The notes: generated by a model from the sequence alone, not told the origin. A stretch of 64,000 nt of DNA from Euryarchaeota archaeon Ods02 (GCA_028751075.1 JAQZDA010000004.1:55904-119903), one strand, 5' to 3'; shown: positions 34,155-44,258, counted from the stretch's first letter. Program-made: numbers and translations.

Positions 34155-35342
34155 TCAGAAGCTGTCGAGACCCGTGCCTTCGTCCCGCGTCCCGCCTTCT
34201 TCTTCCTCGTACCGGGGGTCGGTGCCGTGGACGACGACGGCGCTGTTCCAGTTCGCGCTGCCCTCTAATCCGTCGTTCCAGCCCTCGTCGACCTCGACGT
34301 TCGTCAGGACGACCTCGTCACCCGCCATGAGGTCGCGGTCGGCGTGTTCACCCCAGAGCGCCACCCTGAGCTCGCCGGTGCTGTCCTGTATCCGGACGTT
34401 CCTGACGCGTCCCTTGCTGCCGTCGTCGCGGTCGAACGACCGGACCTCGCCGGGGTCGGTGACGACGCCCGCGAGGTCGTAGACCTCGTCCTCCTCCACC
34501 TCCTCGATGGGCGTGCCCTCCGGCTGGAACTCCACGTCTGAGTTGCCGTGTTCGACGGTGCCGCGGTCGCCGACGTGTAATTCGACGTCTCCTTCGCGTT
34601 CCCTTACGTAGCCGTCTTCGACGCGTGCGACGTCGCCTTGCTGGAACTCTCCCGCGTCGTCGGCGCGGCCGTCCCACATGGTGACGCGTATCCAGCCGGA
34701 GCTGTCGCCGACGACGAGGTTGGCGACCCGTCCTTCGCTGCCGTCGTCGCGGCTGAAGGTGTTGACGCCACTGACCTTGATGACCTCGCCCTCCAGCGAT
34801 ACGTCGTTCATTCCTTCTTCGACGTCGGCGACACACGAGACGTCTGCGCCGACCTCGACGTCGACGTCCTCGTCCTCCGCGACCTCGGCGCGGATGGCGC
34901 TGACCTCGACGCCGCCCTGATACCCCTCCTGCGGTCGGCCGTGTACCTTCAGCACGTCGCCGACGCTGAGTTCGTCGACGTTGTCCGCCATCTCGTCCCA
35001 GAGCGCCACCCGTACCTCGCCGGTTTCGTCGCGGACGTGGACGTTGGCGACGCGGCCGTCGGGTTCGTCCTCTTCGTCGCGTTCGAACGTCCGGCGTTCA
35101 CCTATCCGCGTGACCTTGCCGACGAAACCTACCTCGTTCTGATGTTCCGTGACGTCCTCTATGTCGTACACCCTGTCTTCGTTCGCCTCGTGCGCCACGA
35201 GCTTCGCCGCGGTCTCCGCGTCACACAGACCCCCCATCTGCTCGACCTTGGCTTCGACGGCTTCGCGGAACTCCTCGAGCTCTACTTCGGGCGAGTGCTC
35301 CTCGTACACCCGTGTGACTGCGTCCTCTTGCTCGCCCTCCAT
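34155..35342 (-). CDS. Single-stranded DNA-binding protein (RPA-like, three OB folds)
   Basis: 395 residues. A helical N-terminus (1-60) is followed by three OB folds at about 66-155, 178-262 and 285-365. Each shows the same core: RxFxRD then GRVxN, then GWIRVTMWDGRADD or similar with R-V-x-[LM]-W. No C-terminal zinc finger is visible; the tail is acidic (EEEEGGTRDEG). It protects single-stranded DNA in replication and repair. Haloarchaea carry several RPA paralogues; which one this is cannot be stated. Confidence 0.9.
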   Translation of the reverse strand: MEGEQEDAVTRVYEEHSPEVELEEFREAVEAKVEQMGGLCDAETAAKLVAHEANEDRVYDIEDVTEHQNEVGFVGKVTRIGERRTFERDEEDEPDGRVANVHVRDETGEVRVALWDEMADNVDELSVGDVLKVHGRPQEGYQGGVEVSAIRAEVAEDEDVDVEVGADVSCVADVEEGMNDVSLEGEVIKVSGVNTFSRDDGSEGRVANLVVGDSSGWIRVTMWDGRADDAGEFQQGDVARVEDGYVREREGDVELHVGDRGTVEHGNSDVEFQPEGTPIEEVEEDEVYDLAGVVTDPGEVRSFDRDDGSKGRVRNVRIQDSTGELRVALWGEHADRDLMAGDEVVLTNVEVDEGWNDGLEGSANWNSAVVVHGTDPRYEEEEGGTRDEGTGLDSF

Positions 35343-35415
35343 GGTTTCCCATGGCTACGTGCGGCTGGGTCTTAGTGGTTGTTATGGAAGAGGGGTCATG
35401 AGGTCCACGAGAGGT

Positions 35416-36885
35416 TCATGGCACCTTTATATCTACGGTGTAGGGCAGGGTTACGTCGTCTCCGCGTCGGCGTTCGATGGTGATGGAGTCTTGGACCTGG
35501 TACGTTCCTTCGGGGTACGCGGCCTCGTAGGTCTCCGCCAGAGTCTCGCCGGGTTCTAACTCAGTGGTGAGTCCGATGGAGTGGACTGCGAGGCCATGGG
35601 GGCCGACGTTGACGTGTCCGCTTTCGCGGTAGCTCTCGCTCCAGAGCAGTCGGCTTCCACCTGGTGCTTCGGGGTCGTCGACGCGGAGGACTCCGTAGGG
35701 GGCGGGTGCGCCGCTGAACACCTGGACCGTTTCTTCGCCGGTGTTCGTCAGCTGCAGCCTGAAGGAAGCTGGCTCCGACGGCCGGTAGAGGCTCCAGAGC
35801 TCGTCAGTCAGCTCCTCTATCTTCTCGTCGTCGTCCTCCTCGTGAGCTTCCTCGAACCTCTCGCGGTATCGCTCAAGATCCTCTTCGGAAGGGGGCTGAT
35901 GGGATTCTCCCTGGCCCCTGTCCTCGACCTCTACCTCGAGTTCGACAGGTACATCGTCGTAGTCGGGTTCGAGTATCTGCGCCTGATGGGCTTCGCCGTC
36001 TACGAGGTAGTGTACGTCTTCGACGGCTTCGCGGAAGCCTTCGGGCAGGCTTTCGCCGCGGTACTGTCCCTCGACCGCTTCTAGGAACACCTCCTGGTGG
36101 CGTTCGTCTAGCTCGTCTAGTTCGCGGGCTTCTTCGACGTCGTAGAGCTCTTCGTGGGAGAGCTCGGTGGCGGTGATGGTGTAGGGCTCATCTGGGTCGT
36201 CTTCGGTGACGTGGAGCAACACGAGGACGTCGACGGCGGTGGGGTCCTCGCTGGTGGAGACTCCGATGTACTCGGTGTCTTCGAGGAACTCCTCCGTCCT
36301 AGGCTGGAGGGTGGGGGTTCGGAACTCGCCGGTGCCGACGTACCCTCTCCGTCCGTCGAGCTCTACGACGTCGTTCGCCAGCCGGCTTATCTGGCGGTTG
36401 TCGGTGCCCACCACCCTGATGACGTCCTCGTGCATCCCCACTACGTCGTCTTCGGAGACGTCGTCCGGCGCCAGATCGGACTCCTCACCTGTGACGACGT
36501 ACTCCGGTAGGCTGTGTTCTAGCTCGTATACTCTGTCGTCGTGGAGGACGTATCTCGTGCTCTGAAGCATGTTCAGGAGTTCGCTCGACGGATCATCGAC
36601 CTCGGTGACTCCGTCTTCGACGGCGGCTTCGACGTGGCTTCGAACTCCATCATCTATCTCCTCGACCTCATCGGCGTCGTTCCTCTCTGTCGAGAAGCTG
36701 TATGCGGTGTCTACGACTACACCCGGGTGTCTGAGCTCCACGTCGAACTCTTCGACGTCCGTATCTCGCTCTCCTTGGTCGTCCTCCGGCTCCGATCCTT
36801 CACCTCCGAAGGCTTCTATGCAGCCGGCGGTGGCTGCTGTGGCTGCCGCTAGGGAGGAGGCCGCGATGAACCTGCGTCTTCGCAT
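35416..36885 (-). CDS. Tat-exported lipoprotein of unknown function
   Basis: 489 residues. MRRRRFIAASSLAAATAATA then Gly-Cys forms a Tat signal with lipobox. The mature part is highly acidic. A central region with repeated Tyr/Glu motifs (EVFLEAVEGQYRGESLPEGF) has no recognised family. The last 120 residues (SFRLQLTNTGEETVQVFSGA, LEPGETLAETY) look like an Ig-like BsuPI-type beta sandwich, as in many haloarchaeal surface lipoproteins. No catalytic motif is visible. Confidence 0.7.
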   Translation of the reverse strand: MRRRRFIAASSLAAATAATAGCIEAFGGEGSEPEDDQGERDTDVEEFDVELRHPGVVVDTAYSFSTERNDADEVEEIDDGVRSHVEAAVEDGVTEVDDPSSELLNMLQSTRYVLHDDRVYELEHSLPEYVVTGEESDLAPDDVSEDDVVGMHEDVIRVVGTDNRQISRLANDVVELDGRRGYVGTGEFRTPTLQPRTEEFLEDTEYIGVSTSEDPTAVDVLVLLHVTEDDPDEPYTITATELSHEELYDVEEARELDELDERHQEVFLEAVEGQYRGESLPEGFREAVEDVHYLVDGEAHQAQILEPDYDDVPVELEVEVEDRGQGESHQPPSEEDLERYRERFEEAHEEDDDEKIEELTDELWSLYRPSEPASFRLQLTNTGEETVQVFSGAPAPYGVLRVDDPEAPGGSRLLWSESYRESGHVNVGPHGLAVHSIGLTTELEPGETLAETYEAAYPEGTYQVQDSITIERRRGDDVTLPYTVDIKVP

Positions 36886-37022
36886 AAGGGATTCTATGCG
36901 GCGTAGTAGTTTATTTCTTCTTCAGACTGAAACAAGGGTTTCAGTTAACGGGGGATGGAGTCTCTGCGGCGGAGGAACTGTGGAGCCTTCGGTCGCCGGG
37001 GGATTTTACCGTCTGGGGCGTC

Positions 37023-37964
37023 GTGTATGGGTCCGTGGCCTCCGGTGAGTTCGCTGCGAGGGAACGATACAGAAGGGCGCAGAGAGCACTGGTCGAGAGC
37101 CAGGACGGTCTGGAGTCCCTCGGAATCCGGTCAGAGTTAGGTGAACTGAACTGTCTGCGGGACTACGGCGAGGGACCGGTGGTAGTCCTGTTACACGGAG
37201 CCGACACGACGGCCGCAGTATGGTCGCCTCTGTCTCACAGGCTAGAACGCTTCGACGTCTGGATGCCGGATCTACCGGCTTTCGGGCTGTCAGCCGACCA
37301 TGATTACCGCATGAAGCTACGCGGCGTAGGAGGAGAGGTGGTTCAGGCAGTCCGCCGGCGTGCAGAAGCCGACGACGTCGCCGTAGCCGGTCATTCCTTC
37401 GGGGGATACCACGGGCTCGCTGCTGCGCTCGACCACCCCGACGCTGTGACACGGCTGGCTTTCGCCAGCGCACCCCTCGGCCTCTACGCGGACCTGCCGT
37501 TCGTACTCAGGTTGGCGGGACTACCTCTCGTTAGCCGTCTGGCTATCCGTCATGCGTTCGGCCCACCTGATCAGGATCGGGAGGTGGCGCGGAGGTACAT
37601 CGAGAGGTACTTCGTGGAGGACGCTGACCGGGTCCCTGACGAAGTGGTCGACTGTGTCGCTGCTTCCCGTGGGCTACCTCGTACGAGACGAGCTCTCCGG
37701 AGAATGGCTCGCAGCTACATCGGTCTCCGGGGCGTAAGTCAGGAGGTCGACCTTCGCAGCGAGCTAGAGGGGATTGAGCCTCCGACGTTGTTCCTCCATG
37801 GTTCCAGGGATCCGTTCGCTGGCTCGGGTGATTTGGAGTGGGCGGCAGGTGAGGTCCAGGAGGGAGTCTACCGCGAGCTAGAGGGACTGGGCCACGCCAT
37901 CTGGCTGGAGGACCCCGAGGCTACGGCCGATGCGCTGGAGGAGTTCCTGACCATGGGGCCGTGA
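37023..37964 (+). CDS. Alpha/beta hydrolase
   Basis: 313 residues from GTG at 37023. The fold is shown by VVVLLHGADTT (oxyanion HG loop), the nucleophile Ser125 in AVAGHSFGGYHGLA, the acid in LHGSRDPFAG and the His in LEGLGHAIWLED. Substrate unknown; similar to proline iminopeptidase/haloperoxidase-type esterases. No operon partner. Confidence 0.88.
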   Translation: MYGSVASGEFAARERYRRAQRALVESQDGLESLGIRSELGELNCLRDYGEGPVVVLLHGADTTAAVWSPLSHRLERFDVWMPDLPAFGLSADHDYRMKLRGVGGEVVQAVRRRAEADDVAVAGHSFGGYHGLAAALDHPDAVTRLAFASAPLGLYADLPFVLRLAGLPLVSRLAIRHAFGPPDQDREVARRYIERYFVEDADRVPDEVVDCVAASRGLPRTRRALRRMARSYIGLRGVSQEVDLRSELEGIEPPTLFLHGSRDPFAGSGDLEWAAGEVQEGVYRELEGLGHAIWLEDPEATADALEEFLTMGP

Positions 37965-37997
37965 GGAAGCGTTTAGGTAAGCCGAAGCTGTAGCGTT

Positions 37998-38981
37998 TCA
38001 GACGCCTGCGCCGATGGCTTCCGCCTGCTCGTGGTAGCGGTTGCGTATAGTGACCTCGGTGACGTTGGCGGCGTCCGCTACCTCCTTCTGCGTGCGTTTG
38101 TCGTTGCAGAGTATGCTCGCGAGGTAGATGGCTGCGGCGGCGTAACCCGTCGGGCTTTTGCCGCTGAGGAGGCCTTTCTCCGCGGTCTCGTCGATTATGT
38201 CGATGGCTTTCTGCTGCACCTCCTCGCTGAGCCCGAGTTCGCTGGCGAAACGCGGAACGAACTCCGCGGGGTTCGTCGGCCCTATCTCGAGGTCGAGCTG
38301 ACGCGCTATGTACCTGTAGGTGCGCGCGACCTCCTGCTTGTCGACGCGGGAGACCTCGGATATCTCGTCGAGCGACCTTGGGATGTTCTCCTGTCGGCAG
38401 GCGGCGTACAGCGCCGACGCGCTCACGGCTTCTATCGAGCGGCCGGGCAGGAGGTTCTCGTCGAGCGCCCTCCGGTATATCATCGAAGATATCTCCCGCG
38501 TCGATTCGGGAACGTTGAGCGAGGATGCCATCCGGTCTATCTCGCCGAGCGCGAACTGGAGGTTGCGTTCCTTCGAACCAGAGGTGCGTATGCGGTTCTG
38601 CCACTTCCGCAGGCGTTTCATCTGGGCGCGGCGGTCCGCGGACAGCGACTGGCCGAAGGCGTCCTTGTCCCGCCAGTCGATGTTCGTCGTCAGGCCTTTG
38701 TCGTGCATCCGCTTGGTCATGGGGGCGCCGACGCGGCTCTTGTCGTCGCGTTCGCTGCTGTCGAACGCCCGCCACTCTGGACCGCGGTCGACCTGGTCCT
38801 CCTCGACGACGAGTCCGCAGTCGTCGCAGACGACCTCCGCGCGTTCGGCGTCGCTGACGAGGTCCTCGCTGCCGCACTCGGTGCAGATCAGCTCGTCTTC
38901 CGGCTGTTCCTCCGTCTCCTTCCCCTGTTCCCGCTCCGCTTGTTCGTACTCCCTCACGGATTCACGGGTGTCCTCTACCAT
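37998..38981 (-). CDS. tfb: Transcription initiation factor TFB
   Basis: 327 residues from ATG 38981. An N-terminal zinc ribbon with LICTECGSEDLV and VVCDDCGLVVEE is followed by the B-finger region and two cyclin-fold repeats ending TEVTIRNRYHEQAEA, the DNA-reading (BRE) helix. DFGQSLSADRRAQMKRLR-like core linker is present in GQSLSADRRAQMKRLRKW. Haloarchaea usually have several TFBs; this one has full-length features. The gene has a TATA about 30 bases upstream and a likely leaderless transcript. Confidence 0.95.
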   Translation of the reverse strand: MVEDTRESVREYEQAEREQGKETEEQPEDELICTECGSEDLVSDAERAEVVCDDCGLVVEEDQVDRGPEWRAFDSSERDDKSRVGAPMTKRMHDKGLTTNIDWRDKDAFGQSLSADRRAQMKRLRKWQNRIRTSGSKERNLQFALGEIDRMASSLNVPESTREISSMIYRRALDENLLPGRSIEAVSASALYAACRQENIPRSLDEISEVSRVDKQEVARTYRYIARQLDLEIGPTNPAEFVPRFASELGLSEEVQQKAIDIIDETAEKGLLSGKSPTGYAAAAIYLASILCNDKRTQKEVADAANVTEVTIRNRYHEQAEAIGAGV

Positions 38982-39005
38982 TATGTTTATATTATGTGCT
39001 TCGAG

Positions 39006-39017
39006 ACATATAAACCC
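39006..39017 (-). promoter_or_regulatory. TATA promoter of the TFB gene
   Basis: The minus strand reads GGGTTTATATGT centred about 30 bases before the TFB ATG, the normal position for an archaeal TATA box with a start site at or just before the ATG. The spacer is A+T-rich (ATAATATAAACATA). Confidence 0.6.
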
Positions 39018-39149
39018 ACCCCTAACTTGTGGTAACACGCGTCATATCAAGCGTTTTGGTAGCCCGAAGGTATAACAACCACTTATATGTCCCGTCTCGA
39101 TGTTTAACAAACACATGAGACGAAGAGGTCTGGAAGGAGGCATCGCAAA

Positions 39150-39563
39150 ATGTCGGTAGTCAGCATCTCCGTCTCCGACGACCTCCTCGAGGAGATAGAC
39201 GGATTCGTCGAAGACCACGGATACAGCGGCCGCAGCGAGCTCCTGCGGGAGGCCGCACGCAGCCTGATGGGAGAGTTCGACGACAGCGAGCTAGAAGGCC
39301 GAGAGATAGTCAGCACCGTCACCGTTATCTTCGAGTTCCACGGAGAACACGATGTCGAGAGCAAGATGATAGAGATGAGACACGACCACGAGGACAAGGT
39401 CAAGAGCAACGTCCATAGCCACATCGGCGACGACTACTGCATGGAGCTGTTCGTCTTAGAAGGAACCCTCGACGACGTCCGAGAGTTCGTCGGCGCGCTC
39501 CGGCCGACCGACGGCGTCCTCAGCGTGAACTACAGCGTCAACCCCATCGACGACCTCACGTAA
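39150..39563 (+). CDS. nikR: Nickel-responsive regulator NikR
   Basis: 137 residues, full NikR length. The N-terminal ribbon-helix-helix SVVSISVSDDLLEEIDGFV is followed by the ACT-like metal domain. The four nickel ligands His78, His89, His91 and Cys97 in MRHDH, NVHSHIGDDYC sit at the E. coli spacing (76, 87, 89, 95). GGAGG precedes the ATG and a TATA-like ACTTATATGT lies at about 39081-39090. No nickel transporter is nearby. Its 3' end overlaps the convergent nurA gene. Confidence 0.93.
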   Translation: MSVVSISVSDDLLEEIDGFVEDHGYSGRSELLREAARSLMGEFDDSELEGREIVSTVTVIFEFHGEHDVESKMIEMRHDHEDKVKSNVHSHIGDDYCMELFVLEGTLDDVREFVGALRPTDGVLSVNYSVNPIDDLT

Positions 39564-40753
39564 CCCCACCGTTCCTCGTCGAAACCCCGGTCCCGCTCCA
39601 CCCCCAAGGACTCCTCCAATGCACGCAGCAGCTCCTTCCTCTGACCCCGCTCCACCCGGGCGAGCGCATCCGCCTTCGACACCGCCCTCGGAGCCCCGTT
39701 CAACGCCACCTCCTTCAACAGCTGCCGAGTCAGCTTCCCGCGGATGGCGTCGTCCCTGACGAAGGCGTACGGAGCCTCCGCCTTCAACACGAGGTCGTCA
39801 CGTGGATCCCTGACCACCATGAAACACGGACGATAGTCCTCGGCATCGAGGTCGCCGTCCACCCACTCCGCCGGATGCGAAGCGAACGGGTCACCACGGT
39901 CCACGAGGAACTCCGAAAGGAACCAGTTCGAGTATGTCAACCCCTCCCCGCCGTCCGAAAGCGCCCTCCGGAAGAAAGACGCGTCGTCCATCCACGGACA
40001 GCCGTCGAACGCACGGACGACCTGCGCGCTCGACGTGTTCTTCACGAAACCCACCACCGGAGTCTCCTTCTCCACCGCCCTCTCCACCAGACGTGTGTAG
40101 TTCTCCAAGACCTCCCACGTCAACGCGCAGTCGCCGACGACGTCCTCGCCTTCACCCACCCACTTCACCACGCCCTTCGGATACAGCGAGCCATCCAGAA
40201 ACAGGAGGTCGTCGACCTCGTCGAGGTTGGCGAGCGCGTGACGTGACTCCGCAAGATACAGAGCGTAACCGTGCACCACCTCGTTCTGCAGACGCTGGAG
40301 GCGGGCGGGCACCTGCACCACGTGTCCCTCGGCGGCGTCGCCGTCGAACGACACCGCCTCGTCCCGCAGCGACACCGAGGTATCACCGGAGTACACGGAC
40401 TCCACCACCGTCCTTATGCGGTGTAGATCCAGGTCGGTCGGCACCGACGCCATCGCGGCGTGCGCTACGTCGACGACGAGTCCGTTCGTGAAAGCCACGG
40501 GGTTCAGCGTCCCGGAGTCCAGACCGTGCTGCGTCGGGTACTCGTCGTCGACGAGAGCCATCTCCTCCACCGGAGCCCTCCTGCGCTCCAGCGACTCCAC
40601 CGGCGAGAGCTTACGCTCGCCATCGAGAAACAGCGATTCGAGCGCCCGCCAAAGCTCCTCGGCGACATCAGCCTGACCGGAGTCGTCGTAGTCCGCGTCC
40701 ACCCGACGGGTCAGCATCTCGATACCGTCGAAGTGAACCGGATCCAAAGCCAT
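39530..40753 (-). CDS. nurA: NurA-domain DNA repair nuclease
   Basis: 407 residues. Matches NurA, a 5'-3' nuclease that pairs with HerA in double-strand break resection: LLFLDGSLYPKG carries the early Asp, PVVGFVKNTSSAQVV and a C-terminal FMVVRDPRDDLVLKAEAPY follow. HerA, Mre11 and Rad50 are not adjacent, unlike in many archaea. Convergent with nikR, overlapping it by 34 bases at the 3' ends. Confidence 0.88.
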   Translation of the reverse strand: MALDPVHFDGIEMLTRRVDADYDDSGQADVAEELWRALESLFLDGERKLSPVESLERRRAPVEEMALVDDEYPTQHGLDSGTLNPVAFTNGLVVDVAHAAMASVPTDLDLHRIRTVVESVYSGDTSVSLRDEAVSFDGDAAEGHVVQVPARLQRLQNEVVHGYALYLAESRHALANLDEVDDLLFLDGSLYPKGVVKWVGEGEDVVGDCALTWEVLENYTRLVERAVEKETPVVGFVKNTSSAQVVRAFDGCPWMDDASFFRRALSDGGEGLTYSNWFLSEFLVDRGDPFASHPAEWVDGDLDAEDYRPCFMVVRDPRDDLVLKAEAPYAFVRDDAIRGKLTRQLLKEVALNGAPRAVSKADALARVERGQRKELLRALEESLGVERDRGFDEERWGYVRSSMGLTL

Positions 40754-40801
40754 AGCCCGGGTTTCACCCGCAGGAAGGAAAAGCTTTACCGACCGCTCCA
40801 G

Positions 40802-43030
40802 TCAGCACATGGTCTGCGTGACGTAGACTACGCCTTCGTCGGCTGCTTCAACGCCGACACCGTGGGTGCTGAACGAACCCTCCATCCAGCCGTCGGAGTC
40901 CTCTATCTGATCCACCGCGGCCTCGGCTACGCGCTCCTCTACTGAGCCGCTGTAGCTGTCGGCGTCAGACGGGGTCACCGCTACCACGTTCTCACCGCCT
41001 GTGCGCCAGTCTCGCGTCACGTCGTACAGCAGGTAGTTCGGGACCCTGAGGCGGGTGTCGTCGGTCAGCCGGAACGAAGTCGCGGCTGCAGCCACGTTGG
41101 TCACATCTCCAGCCGTCCCCGTGGAAGTCAGCTCGACGAAATCACCTTCGTCGAACGGATGGCTGTCGCTGGTTGCGCTGCAGGACATCGCCGCGTACCT
41201 CGACAGCCTGTTTACGCGGTTGCGGTCCGACGAGGCCGCCGGCAGCGAACCGGATTCGATGTCGCTCATATGCGCCTGCAGGTCGATGTTCCCGGCGAGC
41301 CGCTCGCTGTTCTCGTCGGCTACGGAGTCCATCTGACCGCTTCTCTCGAGATCGCTCTGCATCGACGAAGCGCTCTGTATCCGCTCGTTCAGCAGCTCGT
41401 GAACCATGTCGGATACGACGTCGGCATCCACGTCGGCGTACTCGCTCGCCTCTCCATCTACGTCGTCACCGCCGACCAGGTCAGAGGTCCGAAGCTCCAC
41501 GGGACCCTCACCAGGTTCCGCGTACCCATCGGAACGGATGGCGCCCTGGTACGTCAGGATGGTGGAGCTCTGACCGCCCCGGGTCACGATGCCCGAAGGA
41601 GTGGTCCTCGGTGCGACGTGGGCGGTGACCTCTACCTCCATGATCTCGTCCTGGTTAGGTCGAACGAACTGGTTCTCGGTCTCCTCTATGTCGTCTCTGA
41701 CGTCGCTCTCCAGGTCGGATATCTCATCCGTGAGGTCGTCAACCTGGTTCTCGATCCGGCGCTCGTCTTCAGACGTAACCGCGTAGATGCTGTCGTCAAC
41801 CCAATCCGATATGTCGGTGACGTCCATCCTCTGTTCTGGGTCGAGGCTGCCTCCACTGGTGACCCAGTCTACGTTACCGCTGAGGCTGGCCTCCATGAAC
41901 GTGTCCAGGCCGGGGCTGGTTGGATGGCCTTCGAAGTCGTCCAGAGCGTCCAAGAGCTCGTACTGACCGGCGAGTCTATTGTCCTCCGACATGCTAACTC
42001 CCAGCTCCTCCGCCCGTTCGAACTCTCTACGTACGTCCCTGGCCGACCTCTCCAGGGACTGAACGTGTGCCTCTCGCGCGTTGTCTATGCTACCCAGCGT
42101 CTCCTCGTCGTTCTCGTCCCACTCGCCGTCTCGCAGCGCTTTCTCCCTGGCGTCCTTGCGTATACTAGCCGCTCTCTGCACGAGCTGTCTAGCCTCTCGG
42201 TTGAGCCTGTCGAACTCCTCTCTGTGGTCCTCCAGGTCCTCCTGGAGGTCTGCACCCATCTTGTTTTCCGCCTGACCGCGTGTGTGTACGAACGGCATGT
42301 CCGCGGACATCCTGAACTCGTCACCTACCTCGTGTAGCCGGGCGTCGGCGACGACCTCATCGTCGAACTCTATGGTAGCGTCGACGAAGTCCGCGTTGAC
42401 GTTGCTGCTCCAGACCACGACGACCTCGTTCTGTCCGCTGTCGAAGAAGTACTCGACGTCCGCCTGAACCTCTTCAGTCCCCAGAACCGCGCTCTCGTCG
42501 TAGATCACCTCTCCGTTAATCCGTGCGGTGACCTGTATCTCTTCTCCGTACGTGGCGCCGGCGAACCCGCCGGATCCTCCGGGGCTGTAGAGCTGTCTTG
42601 TCAGGTCCTTAGCCTCGCCCCTTGTCACGAGGTTCGTCGATGTGAGCACCACCTGATCCCCTGGCTCGTTGAGCGATGCCTTCGCCGTCGCGGTGCCTCC
42701 GAACTCGACGTCGACGCTGTCGGCACCGCTCGGCATGCTGTTCAGCGATACAAGAACCCGTTCGTAGGTGGCGTCGTATCTCACGTTGAGGTAGCCTTCA
42801 TCGACCCCTGACTCCACCTCGACGTCTACGTCAGTCTCGTTGTCGGCATCTTCATCTTCGACATCCTCAGCTTCGTCGTCTACGTTCATCTCATCCACGT
42901 CCTCCTCTGCACCTACGTGATACTCCGGTGTTCCGAACTGTATCGCGTCGGTGCAACCCGCTAGGAACAACGTGGATGCTAGCAGGACGATAAGAATGAG
43001 ATGCCGCGTCCTGGGTTGAGAGTCCATCAT
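40802..43030 (-). CDS. Large exported lipoprotein with a divergent CAP-like C-terminal domain
   Basis: 742 residues. The signal ILIVLLASTLFLAGC has a lipobox; an acidic low-complexity spacer (about 40-75) follows. Central beta-rich repeats (80-245) and a helical charged segment (about 265-350) lead to more beta and coiled stretches. The last 190 residues resemble the SCP/CAP fold: VHELLNERIQSA, SERLAGNIDLQAHMSD, and the terminal GWMEGSFSTHGVGVEAADEG followed by VVYVTQTMC. The paired CAP His/Glu are degenerate. A surface-anchored protein of unknown role. Confidence 0.65.
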   Translation of the reverse strand: MMDSQPRTRHLILIVLLASTLFLAGCTDAIQFGTPEYHVGAEEDVDEMNVDDEAEDVEDEDADNETDVDVEVESGVDEGYLNVRYDATYERVLVSLNSMPSGADSVDVEFGGTATAKASLNEPGDQVVLTSTNLVTRGEAKDLTRQLYSPGGSGGFAGATYGEEIQVTARINGEVIYDESAVLGTEEVQADVEYFFDSGQNEVVVVWSSNVNADFVDATIEFDDEVVADARLHEVGDEFRMSADMPFVHTRGQAENKMGADLQEDLEDHREEFDRLNREARQLVQRAASIRKDAREKALRDGEWDENDEETLGSIDNAREAHVQSLERSARDVRREFERAEELGVSMSEDNRLAGQYELLDALDDFEGHPTSPGLDTFMEASLSGNVDWVTSGGSLDPEQRMDVTDISDWVDDSIYAVTSEDERRIENQVDDLTDEISDLESDVRDDIEETENQFVRPNQDEIMEVEVTAHVAPRTTPSGIVTRGGQSSTILTYQGAIRSDGYAEPGEGPVELRTSDLVGGDDVDGEASEYADVDADVVSDMVHELLNERIQSASSMQSDLERSGQMDSVADENSERLAGNIDLQAHMSDIESGSLPAASSDRNRVNRLSRYAAMSCSATSDSHPFDEGDFVELTSTGTAGDVTNVAAAATSFRLTDDTRLRVPNYLLYDVTRDWRTGGENVVAVTPSDADSYSGSVEERVAEAAVDQIEDSDGWMEGSFSTHGVGVEAADEGVVYVTQTMC

Positions 43031-43222
43031 TGGCTATATACGACACCACTACTATAAATCTTGCGCAGCCACGGGCGTGCGTGACTGATAGCTATGGCCG
43101 TTTCCAAGGAGCGGTGCGTAACCTAGGAATCGACTATGCCAACTGTTGACAGACCTCGTAGCGGGGTTTCACGACGCAATACCAAGCCGCTTAATACGCT
43201 AGACTGGATAACTCCGGCAAGA

Positions 43223-43651
43223 ATGGGTAACGGCAAGTACGCAGCCCGGAAGCTGAAGAAGGACCGGCAGAAGGACCGGTGGAAGGACAGAGACTACGCA
43301 CGACGCGCACGTGGACTACAGGAGAAGACCGACCCGCTCGGCGGCGCGCCGCAGGGACGCGGCATCGTGCTCGAGAAGGTCGGCATCGAGGCGAAGCAGC
43401 CGAACAGCGCGATACGGAAGTGCGTCCGCGTCCAGCTGATCAAGAACGGCAAGCAGGTGACGGCGTTCTGCCCCGGCGACGGAGCCATCGACTTCATCGA
43501 CGAGCACGACGAGGTCACCATCACCGGCATCGGCGGCGCACGCGGCGGAGCTATGGGAGACCTCTCCGGCGTGAACTACAAGGTGCAGAAGGTCAACGGC
43601 GTCGCGCTCATCGAGATGGTGCGCGGCAACAAGGAGAAACCCGTACGATGA
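43223..43651 (+). CDS. rps12: 30S ribosomal protein S12
   Basis: 142 residues from ATG 43223 (start [16 protein letters not shown]); upstream frame extension not homologous. It carries the decoding-centre loops [19 protein letters not shown] and [17 protein letters not shown]. Its TGA overlaps the ATG of rps7. A TTAATACG box about 28 bases before the ATG fits a short leader. Confidence 0.97.
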   Translation: MGNGKYAARKLKKDRQKDRWKDRDYARRARGLQEKTDPLGGAPQGRGIVLEKVGIEAKQPNSAIRKCVRVQLIKNGKQVTAFCPGDGAIDFIDEHDEVTITGIGGARGGAMGDLSGVNYKVQKVNGVALIEMVRGNKEKPVR

Positions 43652-44214
43652 CCGAGGCAGAGCTCTTCGGAAGATGGAACGTCGACGAGGAAGAGATAGA
43701 GTTCCGCGACCGCAGCACGAAGCCCTACATCAACATCACCCCGGTGGCGCACACGATGGGTAGGCACGCGGACAAGCAGTTCGAGAAGAGCAAGATCAAC
43801 GTCGTCGAACGAATCGCCAACCGCCTGATGGCAGGCGAACAGAACACGGGGAAGAAGGAGAAGACGACGAAGATAGTGCGTGAGGCGCTCGACGAGATCG
43901 CGGAGACCACCGGAGACAACCCCCTGGAGGTCGTCGTCCGCGCGGTCGAGAACGCCGGCCCAAGGGAGGAGACGGTGACCCTGAAGTACGGAGGCATCAG
44001 CGTGCCGAAGGCCGTCGACGTCGCCCCCCAGAGGAGGGTCGACCAGGCGATAAAGTTCATCACCGACGCCGTTGAATCCGGGAGCTACAAGAACAGCCGC
44101 GACGCACACGAGGTGCTCGCCGGCGAGCTGATGTCCGCGGCTAACTACGACGTCGAGACCCCCAGCATCCGGAAGAAGGAAGAGGTCGAACGCGTCGCCG
44201 CAGCCGCCCGATAG
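43648..44214 (+). CDS. rps7: 30S ribosomal protein S7
   Basis: 188 residues from ATG 43648 (ATGA overlap with rps12). S7 features: [38 protein letters not shown] and [16 protein letters not shown]. In most haloarchaea rps12-rps7 follows the rpo genes and precedes the EF-2 gene; here the next genes are a toxin-antitoxin pair and upstream lies a lipoprotein gene, so the pair stands alone. Confidence 0.97.
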   Translation: MTEAELFGRWNVDEEEIEFRDRSTKPYINITPVAHTMGRHADKQFEKSKINVVERIANRLMAGEQNTGKKEKTTKIVREALDEIAETTGDNPLEVVVRAVENAGPREETVTLKYGGISVPKAVDVAPQRRVDQAIKFITDAVESGSYKNSRDAHEVLAGELMSAANYDVETPSIRKKEEVERVAAAAR

Positions 44215-44258
44215 CTTCCGGGTTCCCCTTACGGACTGTTCCTATCGAGATACCTTTC

